Shown here one piece after another: positions 1 to 7,729 of a stretch of DNA of 64,000 bases. Origin of the DNA: Peribacillus frigoritolerans. GTDB taxonomy: Bacteria; Bacillota; Bacilli; Bacillales; DSM-1321. Location of the stretch: positions 1,520,001 to 1,584,000 of the forward strand of contig NZ_CP158190.1 in assembly GCF_040250305.1 (NCBI RefSeq), in the 5' to 3' direction. Under the pieces are notes generated by a model. It did not search any database. It was not told the DNA's origin and saw only the letters and a program-made list of their open reading frames with translations. A program made the translations under genes and the position numbers. Within the stretch, counting starts at the first letter, position 1. Every line of letters begins with the position of its first letter.

Positions 1-259
1 CCAAAAGTGCACCGATCATGCTGCCGGGAAAGGCGAATATTGAACCGGTACCAGACATGTTTCTAATGATGGAAACTAAGAAAGCTTGTGTCACAGCATA
101 AGCAGGCCCCAATAGAACGGCCGTGAGGACATTTGCCAGATGCTGAATAGGAAAGACCTTTGCAAATCCTGCAGGGATGAAAATAAATGAACTGGTCAGC
201 GTCGTTATAGCCGTGATCATGGCAGTTAACGTCAGTTTCTTGATGGGATTCATCATCAT
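1..259 (-). CDS. thiW: Thiamin-precursor ECF transporter S component ThiW (partial, C-terminus outside window)
   Basis: This is the first ~86 residues of a small hydrophobic membrane protein; the rest lies beyond base 1. It reads MMMNPIKKLTLTAMITAI and continues with hydrophobic segments and the motifs IPAGFAKVFPIQHLAN and GTGSIFAFPGSMIGALL, typical of ThiW. ThiW is the predicted substrate-binding S component of an ECF transporter for the thiazole moiety of thiamin. Three consecutive ATG codons (259-251) could each start it. It begins 10 bases after the tenA stop, so both genes should be on one transcript under the TPP riboswitch. Recognition is from remembered family motifs. Confidence 0.85.
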   Translation of the reverse strand, partial: MMMNPIKKLTLTAMITAITTLTSSFIFIPAGFAKVFPIQHLANVLTAVLLGPAYAVTQAFLVSIIRNMSGTGSIFAFPGSMIGALL

Positions 260-268
260 GTCTGCGAC

Positions 269-958
269 CTACAGCGGCCAATCCTGCTCATTTTGAACCA
301 TATCCCAGAATAAATATTCATATCGGGAAGTAACCAAAAAGTGCTTTTCTAATCTAAGAAGTTCCTTTTCTGGCATGCCTTCCGTCAATTCTTCCAACAA
401 TGCGATCAGCCACTTGTGTGCTTCCCCGAATTCAGGTGATGAATAGGACCTTATCCAATCTGCGTAGCGATTGTTTTCCAATGCTGCTCCATTTTGTTCT
501 TTTAGTAGCAAACCGATTTCATAATAATCCCAAGCGCAGGGCAGGAGACAGGCGATCAAGTCTGCCAAAGTCCCATGCTGAGCTGTATTTAGCATGTAAC
601 CTGTATAGGCTAGAGTGGTGGGAGTAGGTTCTGTTTCTTCCAATTCCTTGGCACTGATCCCGAATTCGGAAGCATATTGCCGATGGATATCCATTTCCAC
701 TTGAAGGGTTTCATTTAAAATGCTCGCAAACTTTGCCATGGTTTCGATGTTATGAGCTTTGATGACACCTAAAGCAAAGAGCTTGGAATAATCCATGAGA
801 TAGATATAGTCCTGCTTCAGGTAATAGGCAAATTTCTTTTCAGGAAGCGTGCCGTTTCCAATTGCCTGGACAAAGGGATGTGAATGGTTCCTTTTCCAAA
901 TCTCTTTTGCCCGTGCATGAAGTCTATCACTGAATGTTTCTGTTTTAATATTCTCCAT
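269..958 (-). CDS. tenA: Aminopyrimidine aminohydrolase / thiaminase II TenA
   Basis: TenA hydrolyses 4-amino-5-aminomethyl-2-methylpyrimidine to the hydroxymethyl form, salvaging the pyrimidine half of degraded thiamin. The 229-residue product has the usual family length. The expected active-site residues are visible: Asp50 (LKQDYIYL), nucleophile Cys141 (LLPCAWDY) and Glu214 (SRYEYLFWD), matching D44, C135 and E205 of B. subtilis TenA. An AGGAGG-like site sits just upstream of the ATG. It is the first gene after a TPP riboswitch and terminator and is followed at once by thiW, so it should be expressed when thiamin pyrophosphate is scarce. Confidence 0.96.
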   Translation of the reverse strand: MENIKTETFSDRLHARAKEIWKRNHSHPFVQAIGNGTLPEKKFAYYLKQDYIYLMDYSKLFALGVIKAHNIETMAKFASILNETLQVEMDIHRQYASEFGISAKELEETEPTPTTLAYTGYMLNTAQHGTLADLIACLLPCAWDYYEIGLLLKEQNGAALENNRYADWIRSYSSPEFGEAHKWLIALLEELTEGMPEKELLRLEKHFLVTSRYEYLFWDMVQNEQDWPL

Positions 959-993
959 TGTTCATCCTCCTTTAGAATGGTTCCCGTTGATAA

Positions 994-1025
994 TGAAAAA
1001 CCCCGTTCCTGAATACGGAACGGGG
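994..1025 (-). terminator. Intrinsic terminator of the TPP riboswitch
   Basis: On the minus strand a perfect 9-bp stem (CCCCGTTCC / GGAACGGGG) is followed by a run of Ts. It lies between the TPP aptamer and tenA and is the expected expression platform: ligand-bound aptamer leaves this hairpin free to stop transcription. Confidence 0.9.
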
Positions 1026-1059
1026 TAGATGGATATAGTCTGTAAATGGACGATATCAT

Positions 1060-1147
1060 CCACTTCCCTCCGCCGGTATGAGCCGGTTCAGGTTCAAAGG
1101 GTCCGGAACTATTTCCATCTCAGTCTTAAAAAAGACTCCCCTAGTGG
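1060..1147 (-). promoter_or_regulatory. TPP riboswitch (THI element) controlling tenA-thiW
   Basis: The minus strand carries the conserved thi-box: CTAGGGGAGTC, then AGACTGAGATGG, then ACCCTTTGAACCTGA and CGGCGGAGGGAAGTG. A P1 stem forms between CCACT (1147-1143) and AGTGG (1064-1060). The element sits directly upstream of a terminator and the thiamin salvage genes, so TPP binding should cause premature termination. Confidence 0.95.
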
Positions 1148-1171
1148 TGTGAATTGTATGTAATTACTGAC

Positions 1172-1199
1172 ATCATATCAGAAAGACAAGAAAATGCAA
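1172..1199 (-). promoter_or_regulatory. Candidate sigma-A promoter of the TPP riboswitch transcript
   Basis: On the minus strand TTGCAT (1199-1194) and TATGAT (1177-1172) are separated by 16 bases, about 25 bases before the aptamer. Confidence 0.6.
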
Positions 1200-1254
1200 C
1201 CCGTATTTGAAGAGAGAGCACATTATGTCCAGGAAAAAAGGGAGAACCAGGTAA

Positions 1255-1283
1255 TTGACTTTTGATGATTATTAGGATAGAAT
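1255..1283 (+). promoter_or_regulatory. Candidate sigma-A promoter of the SAM riboswitch
   Basis: TTGACT and TAGAAT are separated by 17 bases. The predicted start is near 1290, about 20 bases before the S-box aptamer. Confidence 0.65.
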
Positions 1284-1309
1284 CATTTCTACATCATTTA
1301 TATATCGAA

Positions 1310-1414
1310 TTCTTATCCAGAGAGGTGGAGGGACTTGGCCCAAAGAAACCTCGGCAGCGGACCCGTTTTGGGAACTGTGCTAAATCCAACAAGCATATGC
1401 TTGGAAGATAAGAA
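1310..1414 (+). promoter_or_regulatory. SAM-I riboswitch (S-box)
   Basis: The strand shows the S-box core: CTTATCCAGAGAGGTGGAGG, then GGCCC, AAACCTCGGCAGCGG, CTGTGCTAAATCC and GGAAGATAAG. P1 pairs TTCTTATC (1310-1317) with GATAAGAA (1407-1414). The 3' P1 strand (1410-1417) can instead pair with 1437-1444, which is the 5' arm of the terminator. SAM should therefore favour termination, as in B. subtilis S-box leaders. The unusual point is that no methionine or cysteine gene follows. Confidence 0.95.
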
Positions 1415-1433
1415 GAGCCGTACGGACACTGTC

Positions 1434-1468
1434 AGCCTCTTCTTGAATTAGAAGGGGCTTTTATTTTT
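1434..1468 (+). terminator. Intrinsic terminator of the SAM riboswitch
   Basis: AGCCTCTTCT (1434-1443) pairs with AGAAGGGGCT (1450-1459) with one G-U pair, then comes TTTATTTTT. The 5' arm is shared with the antiterminator formed with the aptamer. Confidence 0.88.
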
Positions 1469-1482
1469 GGAAATAACGTTTA

Positions 1483-1510
1483 GTGACATAATAGAAAAGG
1501 TATATATAAT
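1483..1510 (+). promoter_or_regulatory. Candidate promoter of the FbpA-like gene
   Basis: GTGACA and a perfect TATAAT are 16 bases apart, located after the SAM terminator and before the small gene at 1589. If it is active, the small gene need not depend on the riboswitch. Confidence 0.45.
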
Positions 1511-1588
1511 TTGGTGAAAATCAAACAAGTTGATAAAGTTAGCTAACTAGAAGCAGGCTCTAGGATGACTAGGAAAGGAGCCATTTAC

Positions 1589-1777
1589 ATGGCAGAATTA
1601 TTTAAGAGGATTGAACAGAGGAAGGCAAAGCTCATTGAAGAGCTATTGGCCAATGGAGTATACAAAACCTCTGATGAAAGGCACCTTTATGATGCCCCAT
1701 TAAAAGTGCTCGAAGATGAATATAGGATAGTTATAAATAGACCTAATAACGAGTCACCTTCTGAATGGATGACATAG
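1589..1777 (+). CDS. Fur-regulated basic protein A (FbpA)-like small protein
   Basis: This 62-residue protein has a short charged helix (RIEQRKAKLIEELLANGVYK) and a second conserved block (LYDAPLKVLEDEYR). Both resemble the Fur-regulated basic protein A family, small proteins whose B. subtilis members belong to the iron-sparing response. The ATG at 1589 is chosen because AGGAAAGGAG ends 8 bases before it; an in-frame ATG at 1565 has no site. No convincing Fur box was seen upstream, so iron control is only inferred from the family. It is monocistronic, bounded by a candidate promoter and a terminator. Confidence 0.7.
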   Translation: MAELFKRIEQRKAKLIEELLANGVYKTSDERHLYDAPLKVLEDEYRIVINRPNNESPSEWMT

Positions 1778-1823
1778 TAAGCGATGGACTATATTTTGGG
1801 TTCTGGGATAAGGTATATGATGT

Positions 1824-1860
1824 AAGCATTCACAGTCTACACTAGTGGATGCTTTTTTGG
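1824..1860 (+). terminator. Intrinsic terminator after the FbpA-like gene
   Basis: AAGCATTCAC pairs with GTGGATGCTT (one G-U pair) and is followed by TTTTTT. Confidence 0.85.
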
Positions 1861-1961
1861 GTTTAATAGAAAATGACATAAAATATACATAATTAAAGAA
1901 TAAAGTAGGTGTTTTGTCACATTTGACCTATAAAATAACACATTTTATTTCTGGAAAATAG

Positions 1962-1990
1962 TTGATTTTAACTAGTAGTTTCATTATGAT
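1962..1990 (+). promoter_or_regulatory. Candidate sigma-A promoter of the Spo0E-like gene
   Basis: TTGATT and TATGAT are separated by 17 bases, about 40 bases before the start codon at 2031. Confidence 0.6.
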
Positions 1991-2030
1991 GAAAGTGTAA
2001 AAAAATTGAATAAATGGGAGGTGGCATATA

Positions 2031-2213
2031 ATGCCTTGCCGTAAGGTAACTATAGAAAGAATTGAAGAAAAGAGACAGGAAATGTTCAAATTAGCAGCAA
2101 GTTACGGCTTAACAAGTCTGCTAACTGTTCAAGCCAGTCAAGAATTGGATACGCTATTAAATGCGTTAGCAAGTAAAAGAGAGTCTGAATATTTTTCCCT
2201 CCAAAAAGCATAA
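2031..2213 (+). CDS. Spo0E-like aspartyl-phosphate phosphatase
   Basis: This is a 60-residue helical-hairpin protein of the Spo0E family, which dephosphorylates Spo0A-P and delays sporulation. The family pattern is clear: IEEKRQEMFKLAASYGL, then the signature SQELD near residues 35-39, with the hydrophobic spacing of a two-helix hairpin. GGGAGGTGG lies 7 bases before the ATG. It has its own promoter, and a second, more divergent member of the family occurs at 63030. Which Spo0E paralogue this is cannot be told from sequence alone, and other response regulators could be its target. Confidence 0.88.
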   Translation: MPCRKVTIERIEEKRQEMFKLAASYGLTSLLTVQASQELDTLLNALASKRESEYFSLQKA

Positions 2214-2241
2214 ATTAGCCAATTCGACCTGTATTAATTTG

Positions 2242-2268
2242 AAAAAGCTACTGCTCAAGGCAATAGCT
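2242..2268 (-). terminator. Terminator of the GNAT gene
   Basis: On the minus strand AGCTATTGC pairs with GCAGTAGCT with one mismatch, followed by TTTTTC. It lies 14 bases beyond the GNAT stop codon. Confidence 0.6.
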
Positions 2269-2281
2269 CTAAAGAATTATA

Positions 2282-2788
2282 TTAAATATCGACACGTTTA
2301 CCGAGAATGATCAAATCCCGCTCAATGCCATCCAGCTCGGCAACTTGAGGTAAATGTGCCCATTCTTCAAACCCGAATTTGGAAAAAAGCTTAAGGCTCG
2401 GTATATTGTGGGCGAAAATGAAACCCAATATAGTCTTAATACCTAATTTTGGACTCAATTCAATTGCCTTTTGAATCGAAATTTGTCCGATTCCTTTTCC
2501 CCGGAAATAATCATCAATATAAATGCTGATTTCGGCAGTGAAATTATATGCCGGTCGGCCATAGAAGGATTGAAAGCTCATCCATCCAGCAGTTTTCCCT
2601 TCTATAGTAATGATATATAGCGGTCTACTTTCTGAATGATGTTCCTCAAACCATTTAACCCTCGATTGAACGGATACAGGCTCCGTATCCGCCGTGACCA
2701 TTCTTGAAGCAATTGTCGAATTATATATTTCAACAATTCTGGGTAGATCAGATAGTTCTGCCTCTCTAAACTCTATGTGCTCTTCCAT
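2282..2788 (-). CDS. GNAT family N-acetyltransferase (phosphinothricin/YncA-type)
   Basis: This 168-residue single-domain acetyltransferase transfers an acetyl group from acetyl-CoA to an amine. The acetyl-CoA loop is seen as YFRGKGIGQ at about residues 95-102. The N-terminal REAELSDLPRIVEIYN and the C-terminal block NIPSLKLFSKFGFEEWAHL are typical of the PAT/YncA branch, which includes phosphinothricin, methionine-sulfone and related amino-acid-like acetyltransferases. The exact substrate cannot be assigned. It is monocistronic and convergent with the Spo0E-like gene. Confidence 0.88.
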   Translation of the reverse strand: MEEHIEFREAELSDLPRIVEIYNSTIASRMVTADTEPVSVQSRVKWFEEHHSESRPLYIITIEGKTAGWMSFQSFYGRPAYNFTAEISIYIDDYFRGKGIGQISIQKAIELSPKLGIKTILGFIFAHNIPSLKLFSKFGFEEWAHLPQVAELDGIERDLIILGKRVDI

Positions 2789-3007
2789 GATTTAAACTCC
2801 TAACTATCATTTATTCAATCTCCAGAATGAAGGGTAATCCCGTTTTTTGTTTAAGGGACGGTAAATGACACTCAATCCATTGAAAGTTTTTTATTATCAT
2901 ACACTCTTTACTCTTTATCTGACAATTCCTTTTTTATGTTACGTCTGCAGGTTTTTGGGGTATGTAAAGGATTAAATACTTCTAGTAAAAAGACAGAGGA
3001 GAACCAA

Positions 3008-3709
3008 ATGAAAAAATTGTCAGTTTTTTTGATTATAGTACTGGTTATATGTTTTGCTGCATATGAGTTTCAGGCCTCGGAGTCGGAAGATGTGCAAAGG
3101 GTGATGGCTTTTGGAGATTCGTTAACCTATGGAAAAGGGGATAAGGACGGGGAAGGATATATAGAAGGCCTGGAGGATGAATTGAATAACCCGGAATCGG
3201 AACAAAAGGTGAGTTTTTGGAATTACGGTATAAAAGGCCAGGAAACGGATGGGGTGATGAAACAGCTTGATGATTACCGCATTAAAACGAAACTTGATGA
3301 AGCCGATACTTTCATCGTTTATATCGGAACGAATGACTTGATCAATAGTAACGGCGGGGACTTGGAGAAAATCAGTGATCGTAAAATCAATGAGGGTAAA
3401 CGGGAGTATATCAGCCATCTGAAAAAGATTACGGCAACACTGATAAAGGCAAACGATAAAGCGGATATTCTGGTAGTGGGACTATATAACCCGATTAAAG
3501 GAAATCAAAAACTTGAAAAGCACATTCGCGATTATAACCAGTCAATAAAGGGAATAGCGGATAAAGACAAAAGGATGTTATTCATTCCTACGAATGATCT
3601 TTTTGAAGGTAAAAAGAAAACAGAGTATTTCAGTGATAAGTTACATCCGAACGAAAAAGGGTATCAGCTCATTGCGAATCGGGTTTTGAAAAGTTATGAT
3701 TTCAAATGA
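3008..3709 (+). CDS. Secreted or membrane-anchored SGNH/GDSL hydrolase
   Basis: This 233-residue esterase/lipase-like hydrolase begins with an uncleaved-looking N-terminal hydrophobic segment (residues 3-18), so it probably acts outside the membrane. SGNH block I is FGDSLTYGKG (Ser38), block III is YIGTNDL, and block V is DKLHPNEKGY (Asp210, His213). The arrangement resembles B. subtilis YpmR. The ATG at 3008 is preferred because AGAGGAGAA precedes it and the signal-like segment follows; an upstream in-frame start at 2936 would add unconserved residues. Substrate unknown. Confidence 0.9.
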   Translation: MKKLSVFLIIVLVICFAAYEFQASESEDVQRVMAFGDSLTYGKGDKDGEGYIEGLEDELNNPESEQKVSFWNYGIKGQETDGVMKQLDDYRIKTKLDEADTFIVYIGTNDLINSNGGDLEKISDRKINEGKREYISHLKKITATLIKANDKADILVVGLYNPIKGNQKLEKHIRDYNQSIKGIADKDKRMLFIPTNDLFEGKKKTEYFSDKLHPNEKGYQLIANRVLKSYDFK

Positions 3710-3711
3710 AA

Positions 3712-3748
3712 GCAAAAATGCACAGAAAGACATTCTGTGCATTTTTGC
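3712..3748. terminator. Bidirectional terminator between SGNH hydrolase and ABC exporter
   Basis: A perfect 15-bp inverted repeat GCAAAAATGCACAGA / TCTGTGCATTTTTGC lies between two convergent genes, with A/T tracts built into both arms. Confidence 0.9.
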
Positions 3749-3751
3749 TTG

Positions 3752-5569
3752 CTAGGAATTTAATATGGCTTTTAGTTGCGGGAACTGCAAATCATGGAGC
3801 TGCTTGTATCTGCCGTCGTTTTGCAATAACTGTTCATGTGTTCCTTTTTCATGAACCTGCCCTTTTTCCAGGACAATTATTTGATCGGCATCATGAATGG
3901 TCGATAAACGATGTGCAATGACTATTGAAGTCCGGTTTATCAATAAACGTGACAAAGCTTCCTGTATCAAATGTTCGGATTCTGTATCCAAGGCCGCCGT
4001 TGCTTCATCGAGAATGATGATTTGCGGATTTTTCAAAAGTGCCCTGGCAATGGCAATGCGCTGTTTTTGTCCGCCTGAAAGCTTGACTCCGCGCTCTCCA
4101 ATTTGAGAATCATAACCATCAGGAAAGGCACTGATAAAGTCATGCGCATTTGCCGCTTTGGCGGATTCGATGATTTCATCATCTGTAGCATCAAGTTTTC
4201 CATACACGATGTTATCACGGATGGAACCGTTGAATAAAATGATATCCTGAGAGACAACTCCCATTTGTCCCCTTAATGATTTCAGTGATACATTTTTGAT
4301 ATCATGGCCATCCATTTTAATAGTTCCATCTTGCGGGTCATAAAATCGGATCAAAAGGCTCGTGATGGTCGATTTTCCTGCACCAGAGGAGCCGACCAGA
4401 GCGGTTACTTGACCAGCTTTCATGGTCAGGTTTAAATTGCTGAGCACGGGAACACCCATATCATATGCAAAATCAACACATTGAAATTCAATTTGCTTTT
4501 TTATGGAAGGGAGTTCAATGGCATTTCCCTTGTCACTTATTTCAGGTTGAGTTTCCAATATTTCATTTATCCGCTCAAAGGCGGCGGCTGATTGCTGGAC
4601 AATGCTGATGACCCGGCTAAAATTGCGAACGGGACTCTGCAGCAACCTTAAATAGGCGAGGAAGGCAACTATTAATCCTATTGTGAATTCACCTTCCATC
4701 ACTTGCCAAGCACCGAACACAATGACTGCTACAAGACCGATATTGTTCAATAAATCAATAATCGGACCGAACATGGAACGTAGTCGAACGGACTTAACGT
4801 TTGCAGCCATATTTTCCTGATTACGCTCGGCAAACCGCCTTGATTCGAACTCTTCATTTGTAAAAGATTGAATGAGCCGCATTCCTGAAAGGGAATCCTG
4901 TAACTGGTTGCTGACATCTCCTGCGGAACTTTGCACAGACCTAAATGACATCCTGATGCGTTTTCCGAATACCCTTGTGATATAGAACATGAACGGGAAT
5001 GTAAAAAGAAGGACAATGGTCAGCTTCCAGTTAATGAAAAGCATATATACCGCCACGGCAATGAAAGTCACCGTGTCTGTCAAGACTTGAAGCATGCTCG
5101 AAGAAATGAGCTGCTGCAGTAAGTTGACATCATTGGTCAACCGGGACATTAAGTCACCAGTACGGTTTTTGTCAAAGAATTTCATATCCAGTGTTTGAAT
5201 ATGGTCATACATGCTATTCCGTATATCCATAATAGCCTTTTGACCGACCTTGGAAACGATATAGCTGTTAAAGTAGTTCAGTAAAGCCAATAAGATGCTA
5301 GCACAAAGAATTCCTGTGCCAATCCAGATTAACAAATCATATCTTTTTTCGGGAATGACTTTATCAATCGTAAACTGCGTCAACTGGGGGATGGAGAACT
5401 CAAGCAATGAAATGAAAAGCATTATACATAAAGTCAAAGTGCAAAACTTCCATTTGGATGGTACCCGATTGAACATTTGTTTGAGCATCAACCATATGCT
5501 TCCTTTTGAGGGTATTGCATGCAGGGCACTGCGGCCTTTGTGGCTGAATGGAATATGTCCTCCACTCAT
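3752..5569 (-). CDS. ABC exporter, fused permease and ATP-binding domains (MsbA/BmrA type)
   Basis: This is a 605-residue half-transporter that should work as a homodimer to export hydrophobic compounds or lipids using ATP. The first ~340 residues form a six-helix ABC membrane domain. The C-terminal nucleotide-binding domain carries Walker A GSSGAGKST, signature LSGGQKQR, Walker B IIILDEATAALD and the switch histidine in IAHRLST. An AGGAG lies 12 bases before the ATG. It stands alone with no adjacent partner gene, which favours a homodimer. The substrate is unknown. Confidence 0.92.
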   Translation of the reverse strand: MSGGHIPFSHKGRSALHAIPSKGSIWLMLKQMFNRVPSKWKFCTLTLCIMLFISLLEFSIPQLTQFTIDKVIPEKRYDLLIWIGTGILCASILLALLNYFNSYIVSKVGQKAIMDIRNSMYDHIQTLDMKFFDKNRTGDLMSRLTNDVNLLQQLISSSMLQVLTDTVTFIAVAVYMLFINWKLTIVLLFTFPFMFYITRVFGKRIRMSFRSVQSSAGDVSNQLQDSLSGMRLIQSFTNEEFESRRFAERNQENMAANVKSVRLRSMFGPIIDLLNNIGLVAVIVFGAWQVMEGEFTIGLIVAFLAYLRLLQSPVRNFSRVISIVQQSAAAFERINEILETQPEISDKGNAIELPSIKKQIEFQCVDFAYDMGVPVLSNLNLTMKAGQVTALVGSSGAGKSTITSLLIRFYDPQDGTIKMDGHDIKNVSLKSLRGQMGVVSQDIILFNGSIRDNIVYGKLDATDDEIIESAKAANAHDFISAFPDGYDSQIGERGVKLSGGQKQRIAIARALLKNPQIIILDEATAALDTESEHLIQEALSRLLINRTSIVIAHRLSTIHDADQIIVLEKGQVHEKGTHEQLLQNDGRYKQLHDLQFPQLKAILNS

Positions 5570-5774
5570 AAACGATCACTCCTATTTAGACTATCCATGA
5601 TGAATTTTGAAAGTCATTTGAATTTTACCTTAATGACTATCATAGAGCTTTTAAAAAAATAGACAACTTTTAATCGGTTCGTTTCTGTCAAAAAGTATTA
5701 TTATTTTACACTTTCCTATAGGACATGGAATAATTAAAGGAGATTAGCGAGTCTTATAAGAGGAGATGCTAAAA

Positions 5775-6257
5775 ATGAATGAAAATGAAAAAATCAGGGA
5801 AGAGCTTTTAAATGCGGTCAACGGACTATCGGATGAACAGCTGAACGCCCATCCTGAAACAGGACGATGGAGCATCATCCAGGTATTGGATCATTTATAT
5901 TTAATGGAGAGGGCCATAACAAAGACCATATCCGATAAATTGAAAAGTGACGATAGTGTTCCTGCTGTGGATAAACCGATCGAGCTTACTTTAAATCGTG
6001 AAGTGAAGGTCCAGGCCCCGCCATTTGTCATTCCGTCAGAATCATACCAAACTTTGAGTGAGGTTAAGGAAAAGTTGTCCGAATCCCGAAAAGCTTTTGT
6101 ACAGGTCGTTGTCCATGCAAAGGAAATTGATCTCGAACAAAAGTCTTTTCCACATCCTTTGTTTAAAGATTTAAGCTTGAAGCAATGGATCCCGTTCGTG
6201 GGACTTCATGAAAAACGGCATTTATTGCAAATTGAAGAATTGAAAGCAAAATTATAA
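5775..6257 (+). CDS. DinB-like four-helix metal-binding protein
   Basis: This 160-residue protein of the DinB/YfiT-like superfamily has the pattern of the four-helix bundle: GRWSIIQVLDHLYLMER near the N-terminus and a C-terminal HEKRHLLQIEE. The histidines of LDHLYL and HEKRH are the expected divalent metal ligands. Some relatives are bacillithiol-dependent transferases and others have no known role, so no reaction is assigned. ATG 5775 is chosen because AAGAGGAG ends 9 bases upstream; the ATG at 5766 abuts the ribosome site. Confidence 0.85.
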   Translation: MNENEKIREELLNAVNGLSDEQLNAHPETGRWSIIQVLDHLYLMERAITKTISDKLKSDDSVPAVDKPIELTLNREVKVQAPPFVIPSESYQTLSEVKEKLSESRKAFVQVVVHAKEIDLEQKSFPHPLFKDLSLKQWIPFVGLHEKRHLLQIEELKAKL

Positions 6258-6263
6258 TGGAAG

Positions 6264-6291
6264 AAACTCATCCGTCTTAGGTTGAGTTTTT
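6264..6291 (+). terminator. Terminator after the DinB-like gene
   Basis: AAACTCATCC pairs with GGTTGAGTTT with one internal mismatch, followed by TTTTT. Confidence 0.6.
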
Positions 6292-6329
6292 CACTTTCAG
6301 ACAGATATTCGTAAAGGAAGGATTTTTCA

Positions 6330-6869
6330 GTGAAAGCCACTTGGGTAAGGACATGTTTGGTATTGGGCTTTTTAGGATTGTTACTGGGGCTCTTGTTCAA
6401 GTATATGCTTCCTCCTGATCTGGATGAAATCGAACTGACTGACGAGCTGAATCCGATTGTCGCCGAAAAAAAAGACGAGCTCATTCAATTGGCTAATGAC
6501 AAAGGCATCCCGGTTATCATTACGGCGGGGTTCCGGTCTATAGCCGAGCAAAATGAGCTATATGAAAAGGGCAGATCAGACTCGGGCAACATCGTAACGA
6601 ATGCAAGAGGTGGCGAGTCGCTGCATAATTTCGGTTTGGCGATAGATTTTGCCCTCCTTAACAAACAAGGCGAGGCCATTTGGGACATGAGTTATGACGG
6701 CAACGATAATGGAAAGTCGGATTGGATGGAAGTCGTAACCATCGCTAAAGAGTTAGGTTTTGATTGGGGAGGGGATTGGGCAGGGTTCAAGGATTATCCG
6801 CATTTACAAATGACATTTGGCTTAAGCCTGCGTGAGCTGCAGCAAGGCAAGCAGTCAAAAGGGCAGTGA
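6330..6869 (+). CDS. M15 family peptidoglycan peptidase (CwlK/VanY-like)
   Basis: This 179-residue zinc peptidase is anchored by an N-terminal transmembrane segment (residues 8-27), placing the catalytic domain outside the membrane. The M15 zinc motif SLHNFGLAID gives His99 and Asp106, and the C-terminal PHLQM gives His158. Members cut L-Ala-D-Glu or D-Ala-D-Ala bonds in cell-wall peptides; B. subtilis CwlK is the nearest relative I recognise. The start is GTG at 6330, supported by AAAGGAAGG eight bases upstream. Which bond is cut is not settled by sequence. Confidence 0.9.
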   Translation: MKATWVRTCLVLGFLGLLLGLLFKYMLPPDLDEIELTDELNPIVAEKKDELIQLANDKGIPVIITAGFRSIAEQNELYEKGRSDSGNIVTNARGGESLHNFGLAIDFALLNKQGEAIWDMSYDGNDNGKSDWMEVVTIAKELGFDWGGDWAGFKDYPHLQMTFGLSLRELQQGKQSKGQ

Positions 6870-7000
6870 AAGCAGTGGGCTTCGCTATAGGCCGCATAAT
6901 TTTGACTAATAGCAGGAAAATAAGCATGTGAATTGCTTTACAGGTAAGAATTCGATAAAGTGGACTAGTGAGAAATCAGACATAAAGGAGTGCAGTCACC

Positions 7001-7543
7001 ATGGAAGAAACAAAAAATTGCCGGGACTCTTTGGTCATAAAAACAAGCCTTGTCCTCCCGCCGGATACAAATAATATTGGTACGATGTTCGGAGGCAAAT
7101 TAATGGCATACATTGATGATGTAGCGGCTATATCAGCCATGCGTCATGCTCGAAGCAACGTCGTTACTGCATCAACTGATTCTGTCGATTTCCTGCACCC
7201 TATTCACGAAGGAAATGCAGTTTGCCTTGAAAGCTTCGTGACGTATACGGGCAGAACATCAATGGAAATCATCGTAAAGGTGATTGCAGAGGATTTAGTT
7301 ACAGGGGCGCGGAATTTATGCGTCATTTCCTTCTTGACATTTGTTGCCATTAATGAAGAAGGTAAACCAATTCCGGTTCCGCGTTTGGTTCCTGAAACAG
7401 AGATGGAAATGAATTTAAATGAATCAGCAAAACAACGGGCCCAGATAAGGAAAAAACGAAGGGAAGATACACAGTTCATTGCTAGTACTTTCGGAGTGAA
7501 ACTGCCATGGACCGATCAATCAAATCCAGGATTATATAAATAA
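7001..7543 (+). CDS. Hotdog-fold acyl-CoA thioesterase (YkhA-like)
   Basis: This 180-residue cytosolic hotdog thioesterase hydrolyses acyl-CoA to free fatty acid and CoA. The conserved PPDTNNIGTMFGGKLMAYID block, with Asn and Asp/Glu catalytic positions, and VTASTDSVDFLHP are characteristic of the YciA/BFIT/YkhA group. The tail is basic (RAQIRKKRRE). AAAGGAG lies ten bases before the ATG. It is a single-gene unit closed by a terminator. Confidence 0.93.
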   Translation: MEETKNCRDSLVIKTSLVLPPDTNNIGTMFGGKLMAYIDDVAAISAMRHARSNVVTASTDSVDFLHPIHEGNAVCLESFVTYTGRTSMEIIVKVIAEDLVTGARNLCVISFLTFVAINEEGKPIPVPRLVPETEMEMNLNESAKQRAQIRKKRREDTQFIASTFGVKLPWTDQSNPGLYK

Positions 7544-7574
7544 GATACGCATCCCTTCTTTCTTATTAATGATT

Positions 7575-7606
7575 GAGACCAAATTCATTGTGATTTGGTC
7601 TTTTAT
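7575..7606 (+). terminator. Terminator after the acyl-CoA thioesterase
   Basis: GACCAAAT pairs with ATTTGGTC (7577-7600) and is followed by TTTTATT. Confidence 0.8.
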
Positions 7607-7669
7607 TCAACGCCAGGGGTTTGGGGGAAAAATCAGTACTCACATCTTACAGCTTAAAAAGAAATGTGA

Positions 7670-7699
7670 AAAGACGCTTGGATAAGTCCAAGCGTCTTT
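7670..7699. terminator. Terminator of the yetJ-like gene, possibly bidirectional
   Basis: A perfect 12-bp inverted repeat AAAGACGCTTGG / CCAAGCGTCTTT sits just beyond the stop of the minus-strand YetJ-like gene. Confidence 0.8.
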
Positions 7700-7729
7700 C
7701 TTATGTTATGGTTTGATACTATTAGCACT

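Noticed and set aside
817..1059. Minus-strand 80-codon ORF between tenA and the TPP aptamer
   Set aside because: It covers the riboswitch terminator and overlaps the tenA start; no ribosome site. It is leader RNA.
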